The position numbers were made by a program, and so were the translations under genes. A DNA stretch of 15,347 nt, from contig DASWOP010000092.1 in assembly GCA_036404255.1 (NCBI GenBank), positions 1 to 15,347 on the forward strand. The letters are read 5' to 3'. Source of the DNA: JARLFX01 sp036404255 (GTDB lineage Bacteria; Acidobacteriota; Terriglobia; Terriglobales; Acidobacteriaceae). Below, piece by piece: positions 6,696 through 13,586 of the stretch; position 1 is the first letter of the stretch, and every line of letters starts with the position of its first letter. The notes under the pieces were generated by a model that saw only the letters and a list, made by a program, of their open reading frames with translations, did not search any database and had not been told where the DNA came from.

Positions 6696-9251
6696 CTAAA
6701 CTTTCTCTGTGGAGATGGAAGAGGGAACGCGCGATTGACGCACCATGGTCAGTACAAGGGCCTCCACGTCTTTCGGCAAGACTTTTGCCTTGGTGAGGAA
6801 CTGTGTCGGTCCGAGGCGAAGCTGGCTCATCTCGCTCTCTGAGACCTCGTGGCCAGAGTAGACAACCACGGGCAGCGTCCGCATCTGCGGATGCTGGCGC
6901 AGCCAATCGATGATGCCGAAGCCGTCACCATCTGGCAGCGAGAGATCGAGGATCAGAAGGTCAGGCTGCTGGCTGCGACATATGGCAATCGCCTCCTGTC
7001 GCGTGGATGCATGCGAGATGTGTACTCCAGCGCTTTCAAAGCTGGCGATCAGGATGTTCGCCAGATCGTGATCGTCTTCTACCAGGAGAATATTGGTTGG
7101 GCCATCGGCTCCATGGAGTACGCGGCCAAGCTCGCTGAGCAGAAGGCTCTCATTGAAAGGCTTCTGGACCCAGCCGTCCGCATCATTTGCCAACTGTGGC
7201 CGCTCGGAGGGGGAGAGCACGCTGAGCACAACCACGGGAATGCCAGCGGTGAGGGGATTGCGCTTCAGGCGGTTCAGGGTCTCCCAGCCGCTGAGTCCGG
7301 GCATATAAAGATCAAGCAGGATGCCATCAATGGGCAGTTCTTCTGCCATGGAGATAGCCTGCTCACCCCGGTCTGCTTCCACAACGGTATAGCCTTGCAG
7401 GCGCAACTGCTCGGCCACGATGGTGCGAATACCAGGATCATCGTCGCACACCAGAATCGTAGCTGAACCCGCAGCCTGGTGGATGGGTATCTTCGGCGCG
7501 TTATTCGTCGCCACGGTATGGGTGCGGGGGAGCTGGATGGCAAAGGTAACGCCAGCGGTAGCATTGGGCTCTGCCCAGATGGTGCCCGCATGCTGCTGCA
7601 CGATGGTTCTGCAGATGGCCAGTCCCAGACCCGTGCCGCCCTTTTGCCGCGCGTCAGCTGATTCAACCTGCTGAAAGCGATCGAAGACAGCTTCCAGCTT
7701 CTCCAATGGGATGCCGCGGCCTGCATCGGTGACGCGGAGGGTTACCATGCCGGTGGTCTGGCTTGCCTGTGCGGTGATGTGAACTGCTGCATCCTGGGGC
7801 GAAAACTTTATGGCATTGCTCAGGAGATTGGTCAGGACCTGCTGGATGCGGTCGGAGTCCGCATCCAGTGTGAGCGGGGCAATCGTAGATTCAAGCCTTA
7901 CGCCGGCAGTATCGGCCATGGGCGTCATGGTCTCTACCGCCTGCGATACCAGATCAGCGAGGTTGCAACTGCGGAAATGCAGTGGTGCGCGCCCGGACTC
8001 CATTCTCTCCAGATCGAGAATGTCGTTAATCAGCCGGACCAGCCGGTCTGTATTACTGACGGCGATGCGCAGCAGGTGCGACGCCTTCTCATTCATGGAG
8101 CCAAGTATGCCGGAAGAGAGAAGGCCAAGCGCGCCGCGGATGGAGGTGAGCGGTGTACGCAGTTCATGGCTTACGGTGGAGATGAACTCATCCTTCATGT
8201 GCTCCAGGGCATGGCGCTGGCTAATGTCTCGAAAGCTGATGACCATACCGGTCAGCCGCCCATCATCGATCAAGGGCATGGCTTCGAATTCGACAGGGAA
8301 GCTCGATGCGTCGCGGCGGAAGAAAGTGTCCTGGCCACTGAGGCCGGTGCTGGAGGTAACGCAGCGGCGGATAAGGCATTCGTCGCCGCACTGCTGCCCG
8401 TCCTGACGGAATTCATGCACTACTTCATGCAGCGGTCGACCGAGAAAGTCGGCTTCATCGACTGCCAGCATACGAGCGGCGGCAAGATTGACCAGCAGCA
8501 GGCGACCTTCGGGGTCAGTGCGGAATATGCCGTCAGCAATGGAGTTGAGGATGGAGGGGCCGCGCTTCAGTGAGCCTCGGCGTTCGTTGCTGCCGCGGTG
8601 GCGCATGGCATGATCCGTGGCTACACAAAGTATGCCGCAGATTTCTCCTATGGGATCACGCAGCACGGTGAAGACCGCCAGGGCTGACAAGGATTCGCCG
8701 TCCTCGCGCCGGAATTGAATCTCGGTCTCGTGCGAAACCGAGGGCGCCATGCTCGCGGCATAGTCGATAAAGTAACGCAACGGCCCCATGTCTTCCGGTC
8801 CGGGTGGTACATTCACAGCGCCTAGCGTGAGCCAGCGATTGCGGCCCACGCGCTCCAGTTCCTTCTCCTGAAAGAGGCTGAAAAAGCTGAGCTCTGTACC
8901 AGCGGAATAACCCAGCAGACGAGTAGCAGCGGGATTGAGATAGGAGACCTTGCCATGCAGGTCTGCCGCGACCACCAACTGCGCCTCGGCGGTGAGAATG
9001 CTCTCGGGCGGGACCACGTGGGCATCTGCCGCGGGGGGAACGGTCACCAGGGGGTATTTGATCTTGCGGCGCAGTACAAGAATGTTGCCGGAGGCGGATG
9101 CGATGGCAAAGAGAAGGAAGAAGATGGTGTGGAGCAGGGTCGACTTGCCCTGGCTGAACCGGTAGATAAAGAGGGCAGTGATGCCGGTCCAAGCCAGTAT
9201 CTGTACCAGAAGGAAGAGCTTCAGGCGTGTGCTGGTCTGCGGTATGCTCAT
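6696..9251 (-). CDS. hybrid sensor histidine kinase, two PAS and two receiver domains
   Basis: A membrane-bound hybrid kinase of 851 residues from the ATG at 9251. Two transmembrane segments lie at about 10-32 and 39-60, with almost no periplasmic loop. Two PAS-like domains follow (about 83-212 and 232-347). The dimerisation helix has the phospho-accepting His362 (SHELRTP); the ATPase domain has Asn479 (LSNAIKF), the DAGRG box at 509-513 and GGTGLGLA at 538-545. Receiver 1 spans about 599-712 (phospho-Asp647 in LLDLYMPG, Lys697). Receiver 2 spans about 720-840 (phospho-Asp769 in LILDLSLPDGDG, Ser799 in place of Thr, Lys821). The second PAS has three close cysteines (288, 292, 297). An 18-residue GTG extension to 9305 is possible, but GGAG 11 bases before 9251 and the membrane anchor favour the ATG. 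TATGAT at 9287-9282 is a weak -10 candidate. It heads the kinase-receiver-HPt cassette; the sensed signal is unknown. Confidence 0.96.
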   Translation of the reverse strand: MSIPQTSTRLKLFLLVQILAWTGITALFIYRFSQGKSTLLHTIFFLLFAIASASGNILVLRRKIKYPLVTVPPAADAHVVPPESILTAEAQLVVAADLHGKVSYLNPAATRLLGYSAGTELSFFSLFQEKELERVGRNRWLTLGAVNVPPGPEDMGPLRYFIDYAASMAPSVSHETEIQFRREDGESLSALAVFTVLRDPIGEICGILCVATDHAMRHRGSNERRGSLKRGPSILNSIADGIFRTDPEGRLLLVNLAAARMLAVDEADFLGRPLHEVVHEFRQDGQQCGDECLIRRCVTSSTGLSGQDTFFRRDASSFPVEFEAMPLIDDGRLTGMVISFRDISQRHALEHMKDEFISTVSHELRTPLTSIRGALGLLSSGILGSMNEKASHLLRIAVSNTDRLVRLINDILDLERMESGRAPLHFRSCNLADLVSQAVETMTPMADTAGVRLESTIAPLTLDADSDRIQQVLTNLLSNAIKFSPQDAAVHITAQASQTTGMVTLRVTDAGRGIPLEKLEAVFDRFQQVESADARQKGGTGLGLAICRTIVQQHAGTIWAEPNATAGVTFAIQLPRTHTVATNNAPKIPIHQAAGSATILVCDDDPGIRTIVAEQLRLQGYTVVEADRGEQAISMAEELPIDGILLDLYMPGLSGWETLNRLKRNPLTAGIPVVVLSVLSPSERPQLANDADGWVQKPFNESLLLSELGRVLHGADGPTNILLVEDDHDLANILIASFESAGVHISHASTRQEAIAICRSQQPDLLILDLSLPDGDGFGIIDWLRQHPQMRTLPVVVYSGHEVSESEMSQLRLGPTQFLTKAKVLPKDVEALVLTMVRQSRVPSSISTEKV

Positions 9252-9344
9252 GCTCTGGCGTTCTCCCTTGTGTGTACCGCCATCATAGCGCAGAGATGTA
9301 AGCACTTACCGCGAAATGAGCCAATAGGTACATCGTGCTTAAAC

Positions 9345-9384
9345 TTCAAATGCCGGACGGGGAGAGCCCCATCCGGCATTTGAG
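9345..9384 (-). terminator. strong hairpin after the deoxyhypusine-synthase-like gene
   Basis: An inverted repeat with a 12-bp outer stem (9346-9357 with 9372-9383), one mismatch, then a GC-rich 4-bp stem (9359-9362 with 9367-9370) and a 4-base loop. It starts 12 bases after the stop codon at 9396 on the minus strand. It is well placed to end that transcript and insulate it from the kinase operon downstream. The following tract (GAAGTTTAAG) is only weakly U-rich, so an intrinsic terminator is likely but not classic. Confidence 0.65.
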
Positions 9385-9395
9385 GTGATTTGCGA

Positions 9396-10457
9396 TTAGG
9401 CGTTGACAGGTTCCAGCACCTGGGCAAAGTTCTTGCCCTTGCGTGCCTCGAACGCCTTCTTGTGGAAGGCATATCCGGCGATCAGTGGGAAGGCGATGGT
9501 GGCTTCGGCAAAGACCATCTGCTCATAGGTGAGATCGACCTTGCCCCAGGAGCTTGCCTCTTTCAGTGTGGAACCGGAGAGCGCGCCGTCGCGGACGTCC
9601 GCCACGGTGATCTGGATGGCGTACTTGTGCATGGAGGCTTCCACGCCGAGCACATCGGCGGCAACCACGATGTCCTGCGCGAAGTTCTTGGGTACGCCAC
9701 CGCCGATCATCAGCAGGCCGGTGGTCGGGTTGGCGATCTTGAGCTGCGTCAGCTCGTAGAAGTCCTTGGCGGAGTCAATGGAAACCACCGGCTTGCCCTG
9801 ACGGGCATGCTGGTGTGCGACCAGGCCGAAGCCGGCGGAGCAGTCAGAGAATGCCGGGCAGAAGATCGGGACATTCTTCTCATAGGCGGCGAGCACGATG
9901 GAATCATGCTGACCCTTCTCCGGGGTGCGGCCTTCGCGCTGCAAATAGGCGCCCATTTCGCGGATGAACTCGCGGGAGCTGTGCGGGCGGGTGGGCAGAG
10001 AGTTGGTGATCTTCTCAGTCGTCTCGTCGCAGATGCGGAGCTCTTCCTCGTCGATGAAGGTGTCGTAGATGCGATCGATCATGAGCTCGCGGAGCTCGGC
10101 ATCGCCGCCGCCGTACTTGTACTCATCGCCTGCGATGTAGTGGCGGAAGCCGAGGGCTTCGAAGAAGTCCTGATCCACAATGTTGGCGCCGGTGGAGACG
10201 ATGGCGTCCACCATGTTGTTGCGGACGAGGTCGACGACGACCTTCTGCAGACCGGCGGAGATGAGGGAGCCAGCGAGGCAGAGAATCACGCCGCAGTCGG
10301 TGTCGCGCAGCATCATCTCGTAGATGCTGGCGGCGCGGGCGAGATCGCGCGAAGAGTAGGCCATATGCTGCATCGCGTCGACCAGGGGGACGACGTTGTA
10401 CTGCGCGATGTCAATGTGCTGAACGGGGCGGCTGAGGAGTTCTTTTTTCTTAGACAT
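9396..10457 (-). CDS. deoxyhypusine synthase family enzyme, probable polyamine synthase
   Basis: 353 residues with the full deoxyhypusine synthase fold. Visible motifs are SLISAGLQ (64-71), STGANIVDQD (88-97), FCPAFSDCSAGF (199-210), IGGGVPKN (251-258) and EASSWGKVD (300-308). Lys306 after SWG aligns with the lysine that forms the enzyme-imine intermediate in the eukaryotic enzyme. These enzymes transfer an aminobutyl group from spermidine using NAD. Bacteria lack eIF5A, so protein hypusination is unlikely; bacterial relatives are generally thought to make polyamines such as homospermidine. No lysine-tailed acceptor protein or other polyamine gene is adjacent to support a specific product. 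It is transcribed alone, divergent from higBA across about 125 bases, and ends at a strong hairpin. The ATG at 10457 has only a weak GAG ribosome site. Confidence 0.9.
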   Translation of the reverse strand: MSKKKELLSRPVQHIDIAQYNVVPLVDAMQHMAYSSRDLARAASIYEMMLRDTDCGVILCLAGSLISAGLQKVVVDLVRNNMVDAIVSTGANIVDQDFFEALGFRHYIAGDEYKYGGGDAELRELMIDRIYDTFIDEEELRICDETTEKITNSLPTRPHSSREFIREMGAYLQREGRTPEKGQHDSIVLAAYEKNVPIFCPAFSDCSAGFGLVAHQHARQGKPVVSIDSAKDFYELTQLKIANPTTGLLMIGGGVPKNFAQDIVVAADVLGVEASMHKYAIQITVADVRDGALSGSTLKEASSWGKVDLTYEQMVFAEATIAFPLIAGYAFHKKAFEARKGKNFAQVLEPVNA

Positions 10458-10547
10458 ATCTCTACTAGGATACCAAGCAAATCACTTGGATTGGCGCGGG
10501 AATTGTGAAATTTTGCGTAGAAAATCCAGTTCGCATGGAAAAACCTA

Positions 10548-10576
10548 TTGTAACCTGTAGCGTTACGGTATACACT
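10548..10576 (+). promoter_or_regulatory. candidate higBA promoter
   Basis: TTGTAA (10548-10553) and TACACT (10571-10576) are separated by 17 bases, each matching 4 of 6 bases of the sigma-70 consensus. The -10 element ends 7 bases before the proposed GTG start of higB, so the transcript would have little or no leader. No Shine-Dalgarno sequence precedes that GTG. Confidence 0.45.
10550..10566. promoter_or_regulatory. inverted repeat, candidate HigA/HigBA operator
   Basis: GTAAC (10550-10554) and GTTAC (10562-10566) form a perfect 5-bp inverted repeat with a 7-base spacer, lying between the proposed -35 and -10 elements of higBA. Toxin-antitoxin operons of this family are usually autorepressed by the antitoxin at such sites. 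The arms are short, so chance is not excluded. Confidence 0.35.
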
Positions 10577-10582
10577 GCTGAT

Positions 10583-10861
10583 GTGATTAGAAGCTTCCGC
10601 CATGCAGGTCTGGAAAAGTTTTTCCGAACGGGATCGAAGGCAGGCATCCAGCCAGCGCACGCAAAGCGATTGCAGTTGCAACTGACGGCGTTACATGCGG
10701 CCACACACCCGGAAGATATGGCGGTGCCGGGATGGAAGCTGCATCCGTTGGGACATGACATGGCGGGGCATTGGTCCGTGTGGGTGAATGGAAACTGGCG
10801 GCTGACATTCCGGTTTGATGGGGCGGATGCGGAAGTCGTGGACTATCAGGACTATCACTAG
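10583..10861 (+). CDS. higB: HigB toxin, RelE-fold mRNA interferase
   Basis: A 92-residue toxin of the HigB/plasmid-maintenance-killer family, which cleaves ribosome-bound mRNA. The start is set at the GTG giving VIRSFRHAGLEKFFRTGSK, because family members begin with MIRSFRH at this point; the in-frame ATG at 10505 would add 26 unrelated residues. Further family blocks are GIQPAHAKRLQLQL, WKLHPLGHDMAGHWSVWV and NGNWRLTFRF, ending in VDYQDYH as in typical HigB. The GTG has no ribosome site and overlaps an out-of-frame ATG followed at once by TGA (10581-10586). The toxin precedes its antitoxin, the usual higBA order; higA starts 8 bases after the stop. Confidence 0.92.
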   Translation: MIRSFRHAGLEKFFRTGSKAGIQPAHAKRLQLQLTALHAATHPEDMAVPGWKLHPLGHDMAGHWSVWVNGNWRLTFRFDGADAEVVDYQDYH

Positions 10862-10869
10862 GAGAAACT

Positions 10870-11169
10870 ATGCGGATGCACAACCCGGCTCACCCAGGCG
10901 AAATTTTACGGGAATACATGGATGGCCTTTCCGTGACATCAGTCGCTCAACATCTTGATACCACGAGGGTCAATCTCTCGCGGATTTTGCATGGACGTGT
11001 TGGTATCTCTGCGGAGATGGCCCTGCGATTGAGTGAAGCGTTCGGAACATCAGCCGAATTCTGGCTGAATATGCAGACAAGCTTCGACCTGTGGCAGGTG
11101 TCACAGGGGAGGCGCAAGAAGATTGCCCTGGTGATTACTCGGAAAGATTTGAAAAGGAGTGCAGCTTGA
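10870..11169 (+). CDS. higA: HigA antitoxin, XRE-type helix-turn-helix
   Basis: A 99-residue antitoxin and autorepressor paired with the HigB toxin just upstream. It begins HNPAHPGEILREYM (4-17), typical of HigA. The helix-turn-helix follows: SVTSVAQHLDTTRVNLSRIL (21-40), then GRVGISAEMALRLSEAFGTSAEFWLNMQ in pieces to about residue 69, where the block ending in WLNMQ is a family hallmark. AGGAG at 10860-10864 lies 5 bases before the ATG and is the best ribosome site in this region, which should favour antitoxin over toxin translation. Its stop codon (11167-11169) overlaps an in-frame TTG of the next gene, discussed there. Confidence 0.94.
   Translation: MRMHNPAHPGEILREYMDGLSVTSVAQHLDTTRVNLSRILHGRVGISAEMALRLSEAFGTSAEFWLNMQTSFDLWQVSQGRRKKIALVITRKDLKRSAA
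11155..11168 (+). promoter_or_regulatory. Shine-Dalgarno and TTG, alternative start of the nuclease gene
   Basis: AGGAG (11155-11159) sits 6 bases before a TTG (11166-11168) that is in frame with the S1/P1 nuclease gene and overlaps the higA stop as TTGA. This is the classic geometry of translational coupling. It would add nine residues to the front of the signal peptide. The ATG at 11193 has no ribosome site but is preceded by TATACT (11181-11186). The two starts imply different regulation and I cannot decide between them. Confidence 0.45.
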
Positions 11170-11192
11170 GGCGTCCGGGCTATACTTTTGCC

Positions 11193-12167
11193 ATGCAAAG
11201 GATTATGCGTCTTCTCGGGTTTGCTACCGTCGCTCTTTTACTCACTTCAGCACAACAGGCCTTTGCCTGGGGATCTGACGGGCATCGCATGATCGCCCAT
11301 GCTGCTGCTGCCACCCTGCCAGCAGATGTGCCTGCTTTCCTGTACACGCCGCAGGCGATCTCCACGCTGGAGTATCTGGCAGTAGAGCCCGATGAGCGCT
11401 GGAAACAGGGCGATGCGGAGCCGGAGTTGAACACGGCGCAGACGCCGGAGCACTTTATCGACCTGGAATGGGCCGATCTGACGGGTCCATTGCCGCGCCG
11501 GCGGTACGATTTCACGCGTGCGCTGGATGCCGCACAGAAGGCGCATCCTGAAATGGCAGCCAGCCTGACGGCAGAGAAGGTGGGTCTGCAGCCGTGGGTG
11601 ACGAATGAGGTGTGGGAGCGGCTGAAGGCGGCCTTCCGCGAGTATCGCAAAGAGACCGCTGCAAAGCAGGATACTCATACCGTTGAGATGACGATCATCT
11701 TTTACAGCGGCTGGCTTAGCCACTACGTGGGCGACGGCTCGCAGCCGCTGCACACCACCATCCAGTACAACGGCTGGACCGGGCCGAATCCGAAAGAGTA
11801 CAGCACCGATCACCACATCCACGCGCAGTTTGAATCGGCCTTTGTACATGCCAACGTGGTGCGCGGCGATTTCCAGTCGCTGATTCCGGCCAAGCCCGCG
11901 CCAATCGGGGACGAGTTTGATGACTATATGGTCTACCTGCGCCATAGCAATAGTCTGGTGGAGCAGACATACGTGCTCTACAAGGCTGGTGGATTCACGG
12001 GAACGGGCACGCCGGAGGGCAAAGCCTTTGCGGAGGAGCGGCTGGCGGCGGGTGCTGCCAAGCTGCGCGACATGATCTATGCGGCGTGGGTGCAGTCTGC
12101 CGCGCCGGTTCGGGAGTATGTGAGCCCGGATGCGAAGGTGCCTCGCCCGGCGGAGACGGCGAAGTAG
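11193..12167 (+). CDS. secreted S1/P1-type zinc nuclease
   Basis: A 324-residue exported phosphodiesterase of the S1/P1 family, which uses three zinc ions to cut single-stranded nucleic acid and remove 3'-phosphates. A clean signal peptide (hydrophobic 7-20, AFA before the cut) would expose Trp26 as the mature N-terminus. That residue binds zinc through its amino group in the P1 enzyme. Other ligands fit in order: His31 (five after the Trp, as in P1), Asp67, His87 in PEHFIDLE, His177/Asp181/His187 in SHYVGDGSQPLH, and His210. The last acidic ligand, usually Asp, is Glu214 (HAQFE). The product should act in the periplasm or outside, possibly scavenging nucleotides or phosphate. The gene follows higA by 23 bases; an in-frame TTG at 11166 is an alternative start. 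It ends before a perfect palindrome. Confidence 0.9.
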   Translation: MQRIMRLLGFATVALLLTSAQQAFAWGSDGHRMIAHAAAATLPADVPAFLYTPQAISTLEYLAVEPDERWKQGDAEPELNTAQTPEHFIDLEWADLTGPLPRRRYDFTRALDAAQKAHPEMAASLTAEKVGLQPWVTNEVWERLKAAFREYRKETAAKQDTHTVEMTIIFYSGWLSHYVGDGSQPLHTTIQYNGWTGPNPKEYSTDHHIHAQFESAFVHANVVRGDFQSLIPAKPAPIGDEFDDYMVYLRHSNSLVEQTYVLYKAGGFTGTGTPEGKAFAEERLAAGAAKLRDMIYAAWVQSAAPVREYVSPDAKVPRPAETAK

Positions 12168-12192
12168 AACGGCATGAATTTTTACGGATTGC

Positions 12193-12225
12193 ACAGGAGC
12201 CACGGATTGAATCCGTGGCTCCTGT
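12193..12225. terminator. perfect 16-bp-arm palindrome after the nuclease gene
   Basis: Two perfect 16-base arms (12193-12208 and 12210-12225) around one central base, 25 bases after the nuclease stop. The hairpin would be very stable. It is followed by ATTTCC and, 11 bases beyond the arm, by a run of five T, so it may end the plus-strand transcript. Its near-complete symmetry and position between convergent genes would also fit a bidirectional terminator or a dispersed palindromic repeat. Confidence 0.6.
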
Positions 12226-12282
12226 ATTTCCTAGAGCATTTTTACTGTTGATGTAATGATTCATGGCGGCACTTAAAAGCAG

Positions 12283-12356
12283 ATTCCGCGCGTTGCGCTT
12301 CGGAATGACAAATGAATGCGCTTCGGAATGGCAAATAAATGGGTTGAGGAATGACA
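12283..12356. repeat. 23-bp tandem repeat with imperfect hairpin, dispersed-repeat-like
   Basis: A 23-base unit beginning GCGCTTCGGAATG is present at 12295-12317 and again at 12318-12340 with two mismatches. A decayed third copy (12341 onward) keeps GGAATGACAAA. The first copy overlaps an imperfect hairpin: ATTCCG at 12283-12288 pairs with CGGAAT at 12301-12306. From general familiarity, short elements with a GGAATGACAA core recur between genes in Acidobacteriota; I cannot confirm that copies exist elsewhere in this genome. The remaining sequence of the 241-base gap (12168-12408) shows no gene. Confidence 0.6.
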
Positions 12357-12408
12357 AACAACGGAGTGGAGCTAAACCCTTACACCTATAGAAAATTTGC
12401 TCTGATGC

Positions 12409-12918
12409 TTACACGGCGCCGAGCTTTTGTTTTTGCCGATCGCGGTAGGCCATGCTGTGCCGGAGTATCGGCGTCAGAATGAGTGCCAGCAAGGGTGCCA
12501 GCACTACGGCGCAGATGGCCCAGACGACCAGAGCGTGCCACTCCCATTGCCAGAGCAGTTTGACTGTAGCGACTGGTGCGGTTCGGGCCAGGGTGAAGAT
12601 CTGTTTGCCCAGGATGGGCATGGGCGCGGTATGGAAGAGACGTTCCCCTGCGCGGATGAATGGGATCACGAGAAGCAGCTCCAGGGGATACATCAGGTGA
12701 TTGCCAAGCTGGCTGGCGACGGTATTGAGCCGCAAGGTGAAAATAACCACCAGGCAGACAATGGTGGTGGAACCCAGTAGCGGATTGATGCCAATCATGC
12801 AGCCGATGGCGAGTGACCAGGCCAGCTTCTCCGGCGTTGCACCCATGCGCAGCAGGGCCAGTAGTGGCAGCACTATTTTGCGATAGAGCAGGGTGTGGTG
12901 CTGGGGCACGTCCGTCAT
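12409..12918 (-). CDS. DUF2062 membrane protein
   Basis: A 169-residue integral membrane protein of the DUF2062 family, whose molecular function is not established. The family signature is GATPEKLAWSLAIGCMIG (26-43) followed by NPLLGSTT (45-52). Hydrophobic segments lie at about 34-64, 77-90 and 126-152, with a basic cytoplasmic-type tail (RQKQK). The ATG overlaps the udk stop as ATGA, making it the last gene of the nucleoside-salvage operon. The association may be coincidental, but the overlap implies coupled translation. No hairpin is visible just after its stop. Confidence 0.88.
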   Translation of the reverse strand: MTDVPQHHTLLYRKIVLPLLALLRMGATPEKLAWSLAIGCMIGINPLLGSTTIVCLVVIFTLRLNTVASQLGNHLMYPLELLLVIPFIRAGERLFHTAPMPILGKQIFTLARTAPVATVKLLWQWEWHALVVWAICAVVLAPLLALILTPILRHSMAYRDRQKQKLGAV

Positions 12919-13586
12919 GGACGCAGCACTTGTAGCAGGCCGTTCGACCGTAACCGCTGGAGTACCTGCTCAACCGACCAGTCGATTGAACCGGTAGCGT
13001 CTACGGTGACCGTGGCGTACTGCTGCGATGGCATGACGAACTTGCGTGCCATGGGTTTGGCGGTGGCTTCATACTGAGCTTTCACCAGCTCCGGCGTTCG
13101 CCCGCGTTCGGCTACGTCGCGCGCCAGCCGCCGCGTGAAGCAGATATCTTCCGGGCAGTCCACGTAGATGCTGAAGTCGTAAAGAGCGCGCAGTTCCTCA
13201 TAGTGCAGCGCAAGAATGCCTTCCACGATTACGACGGAGTCTGGCGTGATGTGTTCGGTCTTTCCGGGAACGCGGGTGTACTGCGCGAAATCGTATACGG
13301 GGCGGTCGATGCTCTGGCCCTGGGCCAACTCGCTCACATGGCGTGTGAGCAATTCATTTTCCACCGAATCCGGATGGTCGTAGTTGACCTGCTTGCGCTC
13401 TTCGAGCGTGAGGTGCGCCAGATCGCGGTAGTAGAAGTCCAGCGGAAATAGGGTGGCGTTGAAGTGTGTGGCCAGTTCCCGTGCCAACGTCGTCTTGCCG
13501 GAGCCAGAGCAGCCAGCGATGCCAAATATCGCTGGCCGCTGCATACGCAGTGAAAGTTGTTGCTCGGGTTCAGGCTCCAGATTCAT
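12915..13586 (-). CDS. udk: uridine kinase
   Basis: Uridine/cytidine kinase of the pyrimidine salvage pathway, phosphorylating nucleosides to UMP and CMP in the cytoplasm. The P-loop GCSGSGKTT is at 25-33. Further family motifs are LDFYYRDL (49-56), NYDHPDSVE (68-76, nucleoside site), RPVYDF (95-100), and the Walker B-like VIVEGILAL (119-127). RRLARDVAERGR supplies the lid region. At 223 residues it has the usual length, with a slightly extended acidic N-terminus before the P-loop. It is joined by ATGA overlaps to the phosphorylase upstream and to the DUF2062 gene downstream, which fits a role in handling imported nucleosides. Confidence 0.95.
   Translation of the reverse strand: MNLEPEPEQQLSLRMQRPAIFGIAGCSGSGKTTLARELATHFNATLFPLDFYYRDLAHLTLEERKQVNYDHPDSVENELLTRHVSELAQGQSIDRPVYDFAQYTRVPGKTEHITPDSVVIVEGILALHYEELRALYDFSIYVDCPEDICFTRRLARDVAERGRTPELVKAQYEATAKPMARKFVMPSQQYATVTVDATGSIDWSVEQVLQRLRSNGLLQVLRP

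Noticed and set aside
9252..9305. GTG start of the hybrid kinase at 9305
   Set aside because: It adds a hydrophilic stretch before the membrane anchor and lacks a better ribosome site than the ATG at 9251.
10473..10489. CCAAG/CTTGG inverted repeat upstream of the deoxyhypusine-synthase-like gene
   Set aside because: Five-base arms with a 7-base spacer are expected by chance in this much sequence, and no family regulator is known to fit.
9390..10508. A 372-codon open frame on the plus strand across the deoxyhypusine-synthase-like gene
   Set aside because: It is the antisense shadow of a gene with full family motifs; its translation is Gly/Val/Ala-rich with no recognisable domain.
10505..10582. 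N-terminal extension of higB from an ATG at 10505
   Set aside because: The added 26 residues have no counterpart in HigB proteins and cover the likely promoter and operator.
11247..12203. A 318-codon open frame on the minus strand opposite the nuclease gene
   Set aside because: Antisense shadow; it would also run through the downstream palindrome, and its translation shows no domain.
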